Below, one piece after another: positions 41,865 through 50,984 of a stretch of DNA of 64,000 nt (position 1 is its first letter; each line of letters starts with the position of its first letter). This DNA is from Gandjariella thermophila. GTDB lineage: Bacteria; Actinomycetota; Actinomycetes; Mycobacteriales; Pseudonocardiaceae. The stretch covers positions 1-64,000 of the forward strand of contig NZ_BJFL01000020.1 in NCBI RefSeq assembly GCF_005405885.1. The letters are read 5' to 3'. Position numbers and translations under genes: made by a program. Below the pieces are notes generated by a model, which was given only the letters and a program-made list of their open reading frames with translations, searched no databases and was not told the origin of the DNA.

Positions 41865-42818
41865 ATGGCCTGGCCAGGCATTTCGCTGGCCGCGGCGTTG
41901 CTCGCGGCATCCATGCCCGGTTCCGACAACGCCCCTCGGGGTGCCCGCAAGCAGCCCCCGCCGCGTATCGGCGGTGAGGTGCGGCGGCCGCCGGCCGAGG
42001 AACTCAGCCCGGACGGTCACGGTCGCGGGAGTTCCGTCACCGCGCACGCGGAGGCCACCCGGCGGGCGCTCGCCGACCTCCACGGCCAGATGGTGCAGGA
42101 ACTCGACCGGATCATCGACGACCTCTACGAGGTGGCCCTCAACCTGCATGCGATCGCCGGCAAGACCGACCGCAACGACATCCGCATGCACGCCCAAGCC
42201 GCGATCGGCCGGGTCAACGAGGTGATCACCGCCATCGGCAGCACCGCGCACGCGCCGGACGTTCCCCGGCGCACCGACCCCACCGAGGACGCTGACGGCG
42301 GGTTAGCGTCGAGCGTTCGGAAACCGGTGGCCCGCAGGACCAACGCGGTACCCGCGCGTCCAAAGGTCGTCTCGCATGCGCGTGAACACCTCGTGAAACC
42401 CCTCGTTCCGCACCGGTGGAAGGCGCCAGGATGGGCGCCGTGGCCGTCGCGCTGGACCATGTGCGCGTCTCGTACCAGCCGCTGCTCAACCTCCACACCG
42501 GCGGCGTCGTCGCCATGGAGGCGACCGTCCGCGTCACCGCCCGCACCGCCGATGACCTTCGCCGCCAGGTGGGGCGGGAGAACCCGCGCGCCAGGGTCGA
42601 CGTGGCGCTGGCCGCGACCGCGATCCGCGCCGCCGCCGAGTACCGGACCGCGCTGCCGACCCACGTCAATCTCGCCGCGTCCACTGTGGACCGCCCGGAG
42701 GAGCTGGGCCCGGTGCTCGACGCGGTGCGCGAGGGCGGCCACCGGCCCAGGGACGTGGTGGTGGAGATTGGCGCCCCGTTCGACGGTCTCGCCCGCGCGG
42801 ACTTCATCCACGGGTTGA
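41865..42818 (+). CDS. small helical protein, 3' end uncertain
   Basis: The frame starts at ATG 41865 after GGGGGAG and has no stop until 42818, overlapping the EAL-domain gene by about 390 bases in another frame. The first 130 residues look real: a hydrophobic start (MAWPGISLAAALLAASMPG), then a helical stretch (RRALADLHGQMVQELDRIIDD; NLHAIAGKTDR). From about residue 145 it turns low-complexity, includes a TTA codon (about 42305), and then reads the EAL gene out of frame. I infer a true short gene that lost its stop or has an indel. I do not recognise the function; an ANTAR-pathway or c-di-GMP partner is only a guess from position. Confidence 0.45.
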   Translation: MAWPGISLAAALLAASMPGSDNAPRGARKQPPPRIGGEVRRPPAEELSPDGHGRGSSVTAHAEATRRALADLHGQMVQELDRIIDDLYEVALNLHAIAGKTDRNDIRMHAQAAIGRVNEVITAIGSTAHAPDVPRRTDPTEDADGGLASSVRKPVARRTNAVPARPKVVSHAREHLVKPLVPHRWKAPGWAPWPSRWTMCASRTSRCSTSTPAASSPWRRPSASPPAPPMTFAARWGGRTRAPGSTWRWPRPRSAPPPSTGPRCRPTSISPRPLWTARRSWARCSTRCARAATGPGTWWWRLAPRSTVSPARTSSTG

Positions 42819-44161
42819 GCCTGCTGCGCCGCGCCGGCCTGCGGGTCGCCTTCGACGACCTCGGCGACGCGGGCACGCCGCTCGGGCTGATCATCGAGGC
42901 CGGCCCGGAGTTACTGAAGCTCGACGCGGCGACCGTGGCCCGGCTGCCCGACGCCGCGGCGCAGCGGGCGGTGGCCGGCTCGATCGCGCACCTGGCCAGC
43001 CGCATCGGCGCCCAGGTGGTGGGCATCGGGGTGGCCACCGAGGCGCAGCTCACCGCGCTGCGCGCGGCCGGCGGCCACCTCGCCCAGGGTGACCTGCTGG
43101 CGCCCGCCAGCCGGCGACCGCTGGCCGCGGCCACCCTGTCCGAGACGATGACCGCGCTGATCGAGCCGGAGAGCGCCGTGTCGCCGGCCCGCGACCCCGG
43201 CCCGCTGGTCACCGACTTCGTGCACGCGGCGACCATGCTGCGCGAGGACGTCACGGCGCACACCGCCTGGTCCGCGCTCGCCGACCGCCCGCTGGCCAAC
43301 AGCGTGATCCTCACCGACGAGCAGCGGCGGCCGCGCGCGTTCCTCGACCGCACCCGGTTCCTGCTCTCGCTGAGCGGCCCCCACGGCCACGCCCTCTACA
43401 CCCGCCGCCTGGCGCGGCGCCTGGCCGACCCGCCGTTCGTGGTGCGGGCCGACTGCACCGCGCTGGGCCTGCTGCAGATGCTCGCCGGCGTGGAACGCGT
43501 CCGCCGGCACGACGACATCGTCGTGGTCGACGACCACTACGCCGTGCTGGGCGTGGTCCAGGTCGGCGACGTGGTGCGCGGGCTGGTCGACCACCAGGTC
43601 CGCTACGCCACCGCGCTCAACCCGCTGACCCGGCTGCCGGGCAGCGACGAGGTCGGCCAGGACATCGAGCGCCGGCTGGCCGCCGGCGAGACCTTCGCGG
43701 TGGGCTGGCTGGACGTGGACGGCTTCAAGTCCGTCAACGACACCGGCGGGTTCGCCGCGGGCAACGAGCTGATCCGTGCTCTTGGCCGCGCGCTGACCGA
43801 CGTCGCCGCCACCCTGCCCGGCGTCGCCGTCGGCCACGTCGGCGGCGACGACTTCCTCATCGCCGCCGGCCTGGAGCAGCTTGGGCCGCTAGCCAGCACG
43901 CTGCTGGACACGCCGTTCACCGCCGCCGGCCGCGAGGTGACCCTGTCGCTGGCCACCCTGGTGTGCTCGGCCGGCGCGGTGCGCGACTACCGCGACGTGT
44001 CCGCCCGGCTCGCCCCACTCAAGCGGCACGCCAAGGCGTTGCCCGGCACGAGCTGGGTGATGGGCCGCCTCGACACCGACCGGGTCGACGTGCTGCGCGG
44101 CAGCCCCTTACCCGCGCACCCCCGGCCCGGGCGCCGCCGGCACGTCAGCGGCGCCCGCTGA
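42431..44161 (+). CDS. EAL-CBS-GGDEF cyclic-di-GMP protein
   Basis: A 576-residue protein with reversed order: EAL-like domain first (about 1-230), a CBS-like pair (about 250-390), then GGDEF (about 400-560). EAL is EAT in VAMEATVRV, but NLAAS, VVEIGAP, FDDLGDAG, LLKLD and AQGDL are present, so phosphodiesterase activity is possible. The GGDEF signature reads GGDDF (near 470). CBS regions usually sense nucleotides. One TTA codon is at 42911-42913. ATG 42431 has GGAAGG upstream; GTG 42416 is an alternative. It may set c-di-GMP in response to energy state. Confidence 0.85.
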   Translation: MGAVAVALDHVRVSYQPLLNLHTGGVVAMEATVRVTARTADDLRRQVGRENPRARVDVALAATAIRAAAEYRTALPTHVNLAASTVDRPEELGPVLDAVREGGHRPRDVVVEIGAPFDGLARADFIHGLSLLRRAGLRVAFDDLGDAGTPLGLIIEAGPELLKLDAATVARLPDAAAQRAVAGSIAHLASRIGAQVVGIGVATEAQLTALRAAGGHLAQGDLLAPASRRPLAAATLSETMTALIEPESAVSPARDPGPLVTDFVHAATMLREDVTAHTAWSALADRPLANSVILTDEQRRPRAFLDRTRFLLSLSGPHGHALYTRRLARRLADPPFVVRADCTALGLLQMLAGVERVRRHDDIVVVDDHYAVLGVVQVGDVVRGLVDHQVRYATALNPLTRLPGSDEVGQDIERRLAAGETFAVGWLDVDGFKSVNDTGGFAAGNELIRALGRALTDVAATLPGVAVGHVGGDDFLIAAGLEQLGPLASTLLDTPFTAAGREVTLSLATLVCSAGAVRDYRDVSARLAPLKRHAKALPGTSWVMGRLDTDRVDVLRGSPLPAHPRPGRRRHVSGAR

Positions 44162-44176
44162 CCCGCCACGAGACGG

Positions 44177-44869
44177 TCAGCCGAAGAACGGGAAGAACGT
44201 CGACGTGTCGGTCGGCGGCGGGGCGACCACGGCCGAGGCGACGACCAGCGACACCGCGATGTACTGGCTTGCCCGCGAACACGTCGCCGTGCGGGTCCCG
44301 GTCGCGCCGGCGGACGCCAGCGACTGCGACGCGGCCGCCGTGGCGATGTAGTTGGCCGATCCCTCGATGTTGGCGATCGTCGTCATGCCCGGGGGCGTGG
44401 TGTAGGACACGACGTTGTTGAACACGTCGGACGACCAGCCGCAGAGCAGCAGCCCGCCGGTCACCGCCGGGCTGACCGACGGCGCCACCTGCGCGGTGGC
44501 CACGCTCGCCGAGCTGTTCCAGGTCGCCCCGACCGCGAGCGGGGTCGTGGAGTCGTAGCCGGTCACCGCGATCAGGACGACCGAGTGACCGTCGGCGGCG
44601 TTCGGCGCGGCGAACGGGTACGGCCCGGCGCCCGCCGATGCCCGGGTCGCGAGCCACACCTGGGCGAACTGCGGCCACTGCGACACCAGCGTGGTGGAGC
44701 CGTTCAGGGTGAAGGCGGCGGGGGCCGTCATGGACGCCAGGTCGCCCTTGTTCGCGTTGTGGATGGCGATGAGCAGGTCGCCGACCTGGGTTCCGGCCGG
44801 GGCGGCGGCGCTCAGCGACCCCGCCGACGTGGAGGCGACCTGGGTCACCGCACGAACCGTGGCGGCCAT
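44177..44869 (-). CDS. phage-tail-like beta-sandwich surface protein
   Basis: A 230-residue beta-rich protein starting MAATVRAVTQVASTSAG, with GDLLIAIHNANKGD and a repeated YTTPPGMTT-like strand pattern; it ends PPPTDTSTFFPFFG. The style matches accessory tail or fibre domains of phages rather than a known enzyme. There is no signal peptide. ATG 44869 overlaps the stop of the beta-helix gene, so the two form one unit. No catalytic motif is visible. Confidence 0.62.
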   Translation of the reverse strand: MAATVRAVTQVASTSAGSLSAAAPAGTQVGDLLIAIHNANKGDLASMTAPAAFTLNGSTTLVSQWPQFAQVWLATRASAGAGPYPFAAPNAADGHSVVLIAVTGYDSTTPLAVGATWNSSASVATAQVAPSVSPAVTGGLLLCGWSSDVFNNVVSYTTPPGMTTIANIEGSANYIATAAASQSLASAGATGTRTATCSRASQYIAVSLVVASAVVAPPPTDTSTFFPFFG

Positions 44870-47139
44870 CAGTACCCCTTCGCCACTGCGAGGACGTACC
44901 ACCTGGCGGTGGTGGCGTTGTACACGGCACCGAGGAAGTCCCGCCGGTTGGGCGTGGCCGTGGTGGTGAAGGAGGGAATCGTGGTGCCGAAGGTGAACGC
45001 GCTGTCCAGGCTCAGCGACCGGTTGCCGGTGGCGTCCTGGATGATCTCCCAGATGACCTTCTGACCGTCCGTCGCGTTGGTGGGGTTGGCCAGCAGCCGG
45101 TTGCCGCCGAGCGTGACCCGGAAATGGTTGGACAGCGACGCGTCGGTGGTGATGACGGGCGCGTCGGTGAGAGTGACCGGCATTCCGTTGCTGCTCATGA
45201 CCGTGTCGTAGCCTTCCCAAGCGAACGATTCGACTTCCCATGGCTGCACCGACCGGCTGCCGTAGGTGACGCCGTCCCCGTTGTTGTTGAGGTAGTCGCC
45301 CGGCACCAGGGCGGGCAGTGTCGCCCGCCACGCGGGACTGCCGAGATAGGTGCGGCTGTTGTCGAAGATCTGGAACCGGTTGGTCTGCGTCGAGTCGCCG
45401 CGCAGCCACACCGCGGACCGGAACTGGCCGGCCTGCGCGAAGGAGTTGCCGTTGATAACGATGTCCTTCACGCCCAGGTACTGGTAACCGGTGGTGGGCA
45501 CGCCCTGGTCGGACACCACGCCGTAGCCGGTGTCGAGCGTGGTGGAGACGGTGTTCCTGCGGAAGACGAGTTTGATCGACCCGTAGTTGGCCGGGTTCTG
45601 GATGCCTCCGATACCGCTTCCGGCCCACCCGTTGATCCACAGTGCGGTGTTGGAGAAGTTCCGGAGGGTGCAGTCCAGAACGATCGTGGAGCGCGGGTTC
45701 TCCGGGTAGTACAGCGCGTCGAACCCGCCGTCGACCAGACAGTTCCGGGTGATCGTCTCGCCGGAGAATCCCCAGCTTCCATTGCCGTGCCAGACGGCGC
45801 GACCGTTGGGTCCGGGGTGGAAGTAACAGTTCTCCACCAGCCAGTACCGGCTGCCCGTGCCGTGCTCGTTGACGGCGTGTGACAGGGTGTCGAAGAACTG
45901 GGAGTGCCGGACGACGACGCGCTGCATGAACTCACCGGTCATCCAGGACTGCTGGTGGGTGTCCCCGCTGGTGCCCCACACGCAGCCGACCATGGTGAGG
46001 TTCGCACCCTCCTCGGCGAGCACGCGGTACTTGACGGTGTTCCCGTCCGTGCCGGCGCTGCCGTATCCCGCCGCGCCGCCGTCCGGGCCGTCCACGTCCA
46101 CGATGCGGTTGCGGTACCCCTTCGTGGCGATGAACTTCGCGTTGGTCCAGCGCACCAGGACGTCGGCGACGTGGGAGAACGCCGAGTCGCCGAGGTCGAC
46201 GCCCCAGAAGAACTCCATGTTGGTGCTGGACTTGCCCTGCACCGTGCACCGCTCGACACCGACCCGCGAGCAGACGATGCGTTGCGGCACCACGGAGGTG
46301 GTGAAGTGGCAGGCGAACGGGTACCGGAACGTCACCGAGGTGCCGCTGATCGCCACGATCTCGTTGGTCTCGCAGGGGAAACGGTCGTCCATACCGGTCG
46401 GGTCGTGGACGATGCCCAGGCTGCGGCACCGGGCGAGGAAGGTGTTGGGGTCGCCGGTCTGCGGCTGCCGCTGGTTGAACTTGATCACGTCGCCGACCGC
46501 CAGGCCGGCGACGGAGGTCCACTGGGTCGTGCGGTCGCCGGGGTTGATCGCGGCGGCCAGTGACCCGGCCGTGTTCACGGTCCTGCCGAAGCGGATGAGG
46601 GTCGGACTGACGCCGCCGGACCCGGGGTTACCGATCCACGAGGGGGCAGGCTGGATGATCGTCGCGGTCTTGCCGCCGCCCCGGATGACCACATTGGACC
46701 ATGCGGTGCCGTCCACCATGCCGTCCAGCGCGTAGGTGACCGGCGCGCTCGGTGTCCCGGCGAGCTGCACCACCCCGCCGCCGGCGGCGTTCGCCGCGTC
46801 CCCCGCCGCCTGGATGGCCGCCCGCGTGGTGCCGTTGGCTGTGAAGACGGGGCCGCCGCTGCCGGACACCCGGATCTGGGCGTGCTGGGTCGCGGGCAGT
46901 TCGATCCCGCCGACCACGGCGGTCACGAAGTAGTCGTAGGTCGTCCCCGCGGTGACCGTGCTGTCCCGCCAGGCGCAGCCGTCCCATTTGTCGACCGTCA
47001 TGGGTACCACGGCGATCCGAACGCCGTTCCGGTACACCCGATGCTCGGTCGCGGACGGCTGATCTCGATCCCACGTGACCCATACCGAAAGGGCGGTGGG
47101 GTCGGTGGAGGACTGGGTGGCAATAGGGTGTTTTGGCAT
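44869..47139 (-). CDS. large beta-helix tail-spike-like protein
   Basis: A 756-residue protein without signal peptide. Residues 1-95 look like a fibronectin-type module (VTWDRDQPSATEHRVYRNG). From about 100 to 640 it is a right-handed parallel beta-helix (pectate-lyase fold) opening with AAIQAAGDAANAAGGGVVQL. The last 100 residues (VTLGGNRLLANPTN; GQKVIWEIIQDATGNRSLSLD) match the end caps of phage tail spikes and adsorption proteins. Such proteins bind or cut polysaccharides. It is coupled to the smaller tail-like gene and lies beside the exopolysaccharide locus. No other phage genes are visible, so it may be a captured spike. Confidence 0.72.
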   Translation of the reverse strand: MPKHPIATQSSTDPTALSVWVTWDRDQPSATEHRVYRNGVRIAVVPMTVDKWDGCAWRDSTVTAGTTYDYFVTAVVGGIELPATQHAQIRVSGSGGPVFTANGTTRAAIQAAGDAANAAGGGVVQLAGTPSAPVTYALDGMVDGTAWSNVVIRGGGKTATIIQPAPSWIGNPGSGGVSPTLIRFGRTVNTAGSLAAAINPGDRTTQWTSVAGLAVGDVIKFNQRQPQTGDPNTFLARCRSLGIVHDPTGMDDRFPCETNEIVAISGTSVTFRYPFACHFTTSVVPQRIVCSRVGVERCTVQGKSSTNMEFFWGVDLGDSAFSHVADVLVRWTNAKFIATKGYRNRIVDVDGPDGGAAGYGSAGTDGNTVKYRVLAEEGANLTMVGCVWGTSGDTHQQSWMTGEFMQRVVVRHSQFFDTLSHAVNEHGTGSRYWLVENCYFHPGPNGRAVWHGNGSWGFSGETITRNCLVDGGFDALYYPENPRSTIVLDCTLRNFSNTALWINGWAGSGIGGIQNPANYGSIKLVFRRNTVSTTLDTGYGVVSDQGVPTTGYQYLGVKDIVINGNSFAQAGQFRSAVWLRGDSTQTNRFQIFDNSRTYLGSPAWRATLPALVPGDYLNNNGDGVTYGSRSVQPWEVESFAWEGYDTVMSSNGMPVTLTDAPVITTDASLSNHFRVTLGGNRLLANPTNATDGQKVIWEIIQDATGNRSLSLDSAFTFGTTIPSFTTTATPNRRDFLGAVYNATTARWYVLAVAKGY

Positions 47140-47516
47140 GGGGCGACTACCTTGGTAAATGCCGCGCGCTAATGCGGTTTCGGAGTCCTGGGAACTTTCC
47201 TCCAGGCCGTCTCCGAAAGCGTGGTCCGAACGGCGGGTACACGTCTAGGTCCAGACAGGTGAACGTGAGGGTCCGAACGTATTCCCTGGATTACCGGAAT
47301 AGTGAGTATTGGGTCCGGAGTGGATAGTGGGTTTCTTGGGGCCAATGTCTTCTTCGGCCACTGCCGGGGGTGGTGGGACCGCGCCATCGCCCGTTCCACC
47401 ATTCGTGGGGTTGTCCCGGATGTCGCGGCCGCGCTGCGAACGGCGCGGTGCTCGCGCGGTTGAATGCTTGCCGGCAGATCAGGCGGACGGGCTTGGCGGG
47501 CCGACGGAGGGTGTGC
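47140..47516. promoter_or_regulatory. divergent region between tail-like and PAP2 genes
   Basis: About 375 bases without a credible gene. GGTCCGAACG occurs twice in direct orientation (47223-47232 and 47270-47279), 47 bases apart, and a partial GGTCCGGA follows. These may be sites for a regulator of the flanking surface genes. Confidence 0.4.
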
Positions 47517-48167
47517 ATGGACGTACGGGAAGCGCGGTCAGTGCGGTCGGCGCTGGTGCCGCCGGAACTCCGGGGACCGGCGCGGTTCGCCGTCGGCACC
47601 TGCGCGTTGGTCGTCCTCGCCCTCGGTGTCCGGTACCGCGCGCAGCACGTCCCGGGCCAACTCGATACCGACGTCGAGGACTGGCTGCGCGCCCACGTGG
47701 CCGGCCATGCCCCCGTCCTGCACGCGGTGGCGACCGTGGGAAGCCTGCTGCCCGTACTGGTCGCGGTGACCGTGGTGGCGGCCGTGGGATATGCCGTCGG
47801 GCGCTGGCGGATGGTGCTGCTCGCGGTGCTCGGTCCAGCGGCGGCGATCGCGGTGACCGAGAGTCTGAAGCCATTGTTCGGGCGCACGATCAACGACTAC
47901 TGGTCCTTTCCCAGTGGACACACGACCGCCGTGGTCTCCCTGCTCACCGTGCTGGCCCTGATCTGGCTGCGCCGTCCGGGTCGCGGCGTCGCGGTCGTCG
48001 TCGGTTCCGTATTCCTGGTGCAGGCGGTTCTCGCCGCCGGTATGGCCATTGCTCTTATCCGCCTGCATCTGCACTACGCCACCGATATCGCCGGCGGCGG
48101 TTGCACCGGATTCGCGGTCGTGGTCGTGGTCGCTTTCGTCACCGAGCGCCTCGGCGGACGCCGATAG
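47517..48167 (+). CDS. PAP2-family membrane phosphatase
   Basis: A 216-residue membrane protein with about five hydrophobic segments. The phosphatase motifs are KPLFGRT (C1 relative, with P replaced by T), SFPSGHTT (C2) and RLHLHYATDIAGG (C3). PAP2 enzymes dephosphorylate lipid phosphates such as undecaprenyl pyrophosphate, which recycles carrier lipid for polysaccharide synthesis. That suits the neighbouring exopolysaccharide locus. ATG 47517 has GGAGGG seven bases upstream. Confidence 0.85.
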   Translation: MDVREARSVRSALVPPELRGPARFAVGTCALVVLALGVRYRAQHVPGQLDTDVEDWLRAHVAGHAPVLHAVATVGSLLPVLVAVTVVAAVGYAVGRWRMVLLAVLGPAAAIAVTESLKPLFGRTINDYWSFPSGHTTAVVSLLTVLALIWLRRPGRGVAVVVGSVFLVQAVLAAGMAIALIRLHLHYATDIAGGGCTGFAVVVVVAFVTERLGGRR

Positions 48168-48676
48168 CACCGCGCGGCCGGCCGGATGGATCGGCCGCGA
48201 TCCGATCGTGGTCCGATCGGGCACGGGGTGACCTCCGGGAATCTCGGCTCCGTGACGCCGCTTGCTACGGCCGTGTACGCGTCCGGGTGTCCCGCCCGAG
48301 CCACTGACCCGATCGAGCCCGCCGTGATGTTGACGCAGGGTGACCACGGTGCGGGTACGGCCCCCTCCCGCTGTCGGTGACCCGTGGCAGCCCCCCTCAC
48401 GGCACGCAGCCTCGGCGCACGCCCACCGATCACGGACGCCGAATCCGCCGCGTGACCGACGTCCCGCGATTCCCCGCCTGGCCGAGTGTTCTGCCAGTCC
48501 TTCCGTGTATTCGACCGTGCGCGCCCGGTGGTCGCGCTCATAGCATACCGATCGGCGATCGAATTTTTCCGTCGCCGCTTATCGATAATGAACACACGGG
48601 GGGCCCAAATGATTCACGTGCGTGGTTTCACGCTGCGTCGCGCACGGCCACGCGGCAACGGAAGCGGGTGGTGGTG
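48168..48676. promoter_or_regulatory. leader region of the exopolysaccharide operon
   Basis: About 500 bases with no supported gene. TCCGATCG is repeated at 48201-48208 and 48212-48219 (11-base period). Nearer the operon are the palindromes CGATCGGCGATCG (48549-48561) and TTATCGATAA (48579-48588). The AT-richer last 130 bases probably hold the promoter; no certain -10/-35 pair is assigned. Confidence 0.4.
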
Positions 48677-49786
48677 ATGCCATCACGAGAGACCACCCGG
48701 GTTGCCGTCGTCGGCTACGGATACTGGGGGGCGAAGCACGTCCGCGTGCTCTGCGGCCTGCCCGAAGTCGAGGTCACCGTCGTTGACCAGCGCCCGGAAC
48801 GGCTGGACGAGGCGCGCAGACAGTTCCCCACCGCGACCACCGCCGGCGACCTCGCCGAGGTCCTCGACCATGTCGACGCGGTCGTCGTCGCCACGCCGCC
48901 CACCACGCACGCGCAGGTGGCGCTGCACGCGCTCGGCGCCGGCAGGCCCACGCTGGTGGAGAAACCGCTCGCCACGTCGGTCGAGGACGCGCAGGCCATG
49001 GTGGCCGCGGCCGCCGAGCGTGATGCCGTGCTGATGGTCGGCCACACGTTCGAGTACAACGCCGCGGTCTGGAAGCTGAAGGAGATCATCGCGTCCGGCG
49101 AGTTGGGCAGCGTGCTGCACATCGACTCGGCAAGGCTGAACCTGGGCATCTACCAGAGCGACGTCAACGTGGTCTGGGATCTGGCGCCGCACGACCTGTC
49201 GATCATCTCGTTCCTGCTCGACGACATGCCGTCGTCGGTGTCCGCCTGGGCTCATCACGACCTCGGCCACCAGCACGTTGACGTGGCCTACCTGGCGCTC
49301 GACTTCGAACGGATCGGCACGCGCGCGTTCGTGCGGGTGAGTTGGCTCAATCCCAACAAGGTCCGCTCCGTCACGGTGGTCGGCGACCGGAAGATGGCCG
49401 TCTACGACGATCTGTCCGAAATAGACCGCATCCGGGTGTACGACCGCGGTGTCCAACCGAAGGCGGCGGTCGGCCTGCACCTGACCGGCGGTCCGGTCGG
49501 CTACCGGACCGGCGACGTGGTCTCCCCGCACGTGGCGTTCCGCGAGCCGTTGCTGGTGCAGGACAGCCACTTCGTCGAGTGCGTGCGCACCGGCCGGCGA
49601 CCGGACACGCCGGGCGAGCGCGGGCTCGACATCGTGCGGATCCTCAGCGCCCTGGACCACGCGCGGCTCACCGGTCACGCCGTGCCGATCGACTGGCACG
49701 ACGCCGACCGGCCGCTGCCGGCGCGGCTGGCGGACGCGGCGCCGGTGCTCGCCGGCGTGGTGCTCAACGGGGAGGTGGCTTCCTGA
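48677..49786 (+). CDS. Gfo/Idh/MocA-family sugar oxidoreductase
   Basis: A 369-residue NAD-dependent oxidoreductase. The dinucleotide motif is VAVVGYGYWGAKH; the catalytic lysine lies in TLVEKPLA; and VWDLAPHDLSI holds the substrate histidine. Such enzymes oxidise nucleotide-sugar hydroxyls; with a DegT aminotransferase they make 3-amino sugars in WlbA/WbpB-type routes. ATG 48677 is preceded by two in-frame GTGs and a GGAAG site that may favour 48671. It opens the plus-strand exopolysaccharide operon. Confidence 0.88.
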   Translation: MPSRETTRVAVVGYGYWGAKHVRVLCGLPEVEVTVVDQRPERLDEARRQFPTATTAGDLAEVLDHVDAVVVATPPTTHAQVALHALGAGRPTLVEKPLATSVEDAQAMVAAAAERDAVLMVGHTFEYNAAVWKLKEIIASGELGSVLHIDSARLNLGIYQSDVNVVWDLAPHDLSIISFLLDDMPSSVSAWAHHDLGHQHVDVAYLALDFERIGTRAFVRVSWLNPNKVRSVTVVGDRKMAVYDDLSEIDRIRVYDRGVQPKAAVGLHLTGGPVGYRTGDVVSPHVAFREPLLVQDSHFVECVRTGRRPDTPGERGLDIVRILSALDHARLTGHAVPIDWHDADRPLPARLADAAPVLAGVVLNGEVAS

Positions 49787-49874
49787 TGCGGGCGTCAAGT
49801 CGCGGCAACCAACGTGACCACGGCGCGCGCCGTGTTTCTGCGGGTGTTCGCGTCATCGCGGAAGGAAGGGCGTC

Positions 49875-50984
49875 GTGACAGCCGCGGACCGCGCCATCCC
49901 GTTCCTTGACCTGGCCGGCGCCCATGCTCAGGTGCGGGAGGAACTGGACCTCGCGTGGAAGACGGTGCTGGAGCACGGGCGCTTCGTCGGCGGGCCGGAA
50001 CTCGAGCGGTTCGAGGAACAGTTCGCGCACTACTGCGGTGCCACCGCGTGCGTCGGCGTGGCCAACGGAACCGACGCGCTGGAACTGATCCTCGCCGCCC
50101 TGGGCATCGGCCATGGCGACGAGGTGATCGTTCCGGGGAACACCTTCGTCGCCACGGCCGAGGCGGTGTGCGCGGTGGGAGCGCGGCCCCGGTTCGTCGA
50201 CGTCTGCCCGGACACGCTGCTCATCGATCCCGCGGCGGTGGACGCCGCGGTGACCCGGAACACCGCGGCGATCATCGCGGTGCACCTGTACGGCCAGATG
50301 GTCGACGTCCACTGCCTCACCGCGCTCGCCCGGCGGCACGGTTTGGCGCTGGTCGAGGACGCCGCGCAGGCCCACGGCGCCCGCTGGGCCGGGCGGCGCG
50401 CGGGAACCGCCGGGGTGGCGGCGGGTTTCAGCTTCTACCCGGGCAAGAACCTCGGTGCGCTCGGCGACGGCGGCGCCGTGGTGACCAGCGACGCCGAACT
50501 CGCCCGCCGGGTGCGGCGGCTGGCCAACCACGGCCGGGTCGACGGCGACCGCTACCGGCACCTGGACAGTGGCCGCAACAGCCGGCTCGACACCCTTCAG
50601 GCCGCCGTGCTCTCCGCGAAGCTGCACCGGCTCGACGCCGACAACGCCCGCCGCCGGGAGCTCATGGCGCACTACCGCGAGGGGCTTCCGCCGTTCTGTG
50701 TGCCGGTCGCGGTGCATCCGGCCGCCGAGCCGGTTCACCACCTGGCGGTGGTCCAGGTCGCAGACCGTACGAAGGTGAGCGCGGCGCTGTCCGCGGCGGG
50801 CATCGGGTGGGGCCTGCACTACCCGGTGCCCTGCCACCAGCAGCCCGCGTTCGCCGAGTTCGCCGAACCGCTTCCGGTCGTGGAGCGGGCGGCCGGGCGG
50901 GTCATCTCCCTCCCGATGTTCCCCAGCCTCACCACCGACGACATCGCCAGAATCTGCGACGTACTGCGGGGGATCTCATGGTGA
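49875..50984 (+). CDS. DegT/DnrJ/EryC1-type sugar aminotransferase
   Basis: A 369-residue PLP enzyme. GVANGTDALELILAALGI and PGNTFVATAEAV near the N-terminus, EDAAQAHGA with the PLP aspartate, and the Schiff-base lysine in FYPGKNLGALGDGG. It aminates a keto nucleotide sugar, probably the product of the preceding oxidoreductase. GTG 49875 starts the family-typical IPFLDLAGAHAQ. The following gene overlaps its stop. Confidence 0.92.
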   Translation: MTAADRAIPFLDLAGAHAQVREELDLAWKTVLEHGRFVGGPELERFEEQFAHYCGATACVGVANGTDALELILAALGIGHGDEVIVPGNTFVATAEAVCAVGARPRFVDVCPDTLLIDPAAVDAAVTRNTAAIIAVHLYGQMVDVHCLTALARRHGLALVEDAAQAHGARWAGRRAGTAGVAAGFSFYPGKNLGALGDGGAVVTSDAELARRVRRLANHGRVDGDRYRHLDSGRNSRLDTLQAAVLSAKLHRLDADNARRRELMAHYREGLPPFCVPVAVHPAAEPVHHLAVVQVADRTKVSAALSAAGIGWGLHYPVPCHQQPAFAEFAEPLPVVERAAGRVISLPMFPSLTTDDIARICDVLRGISW

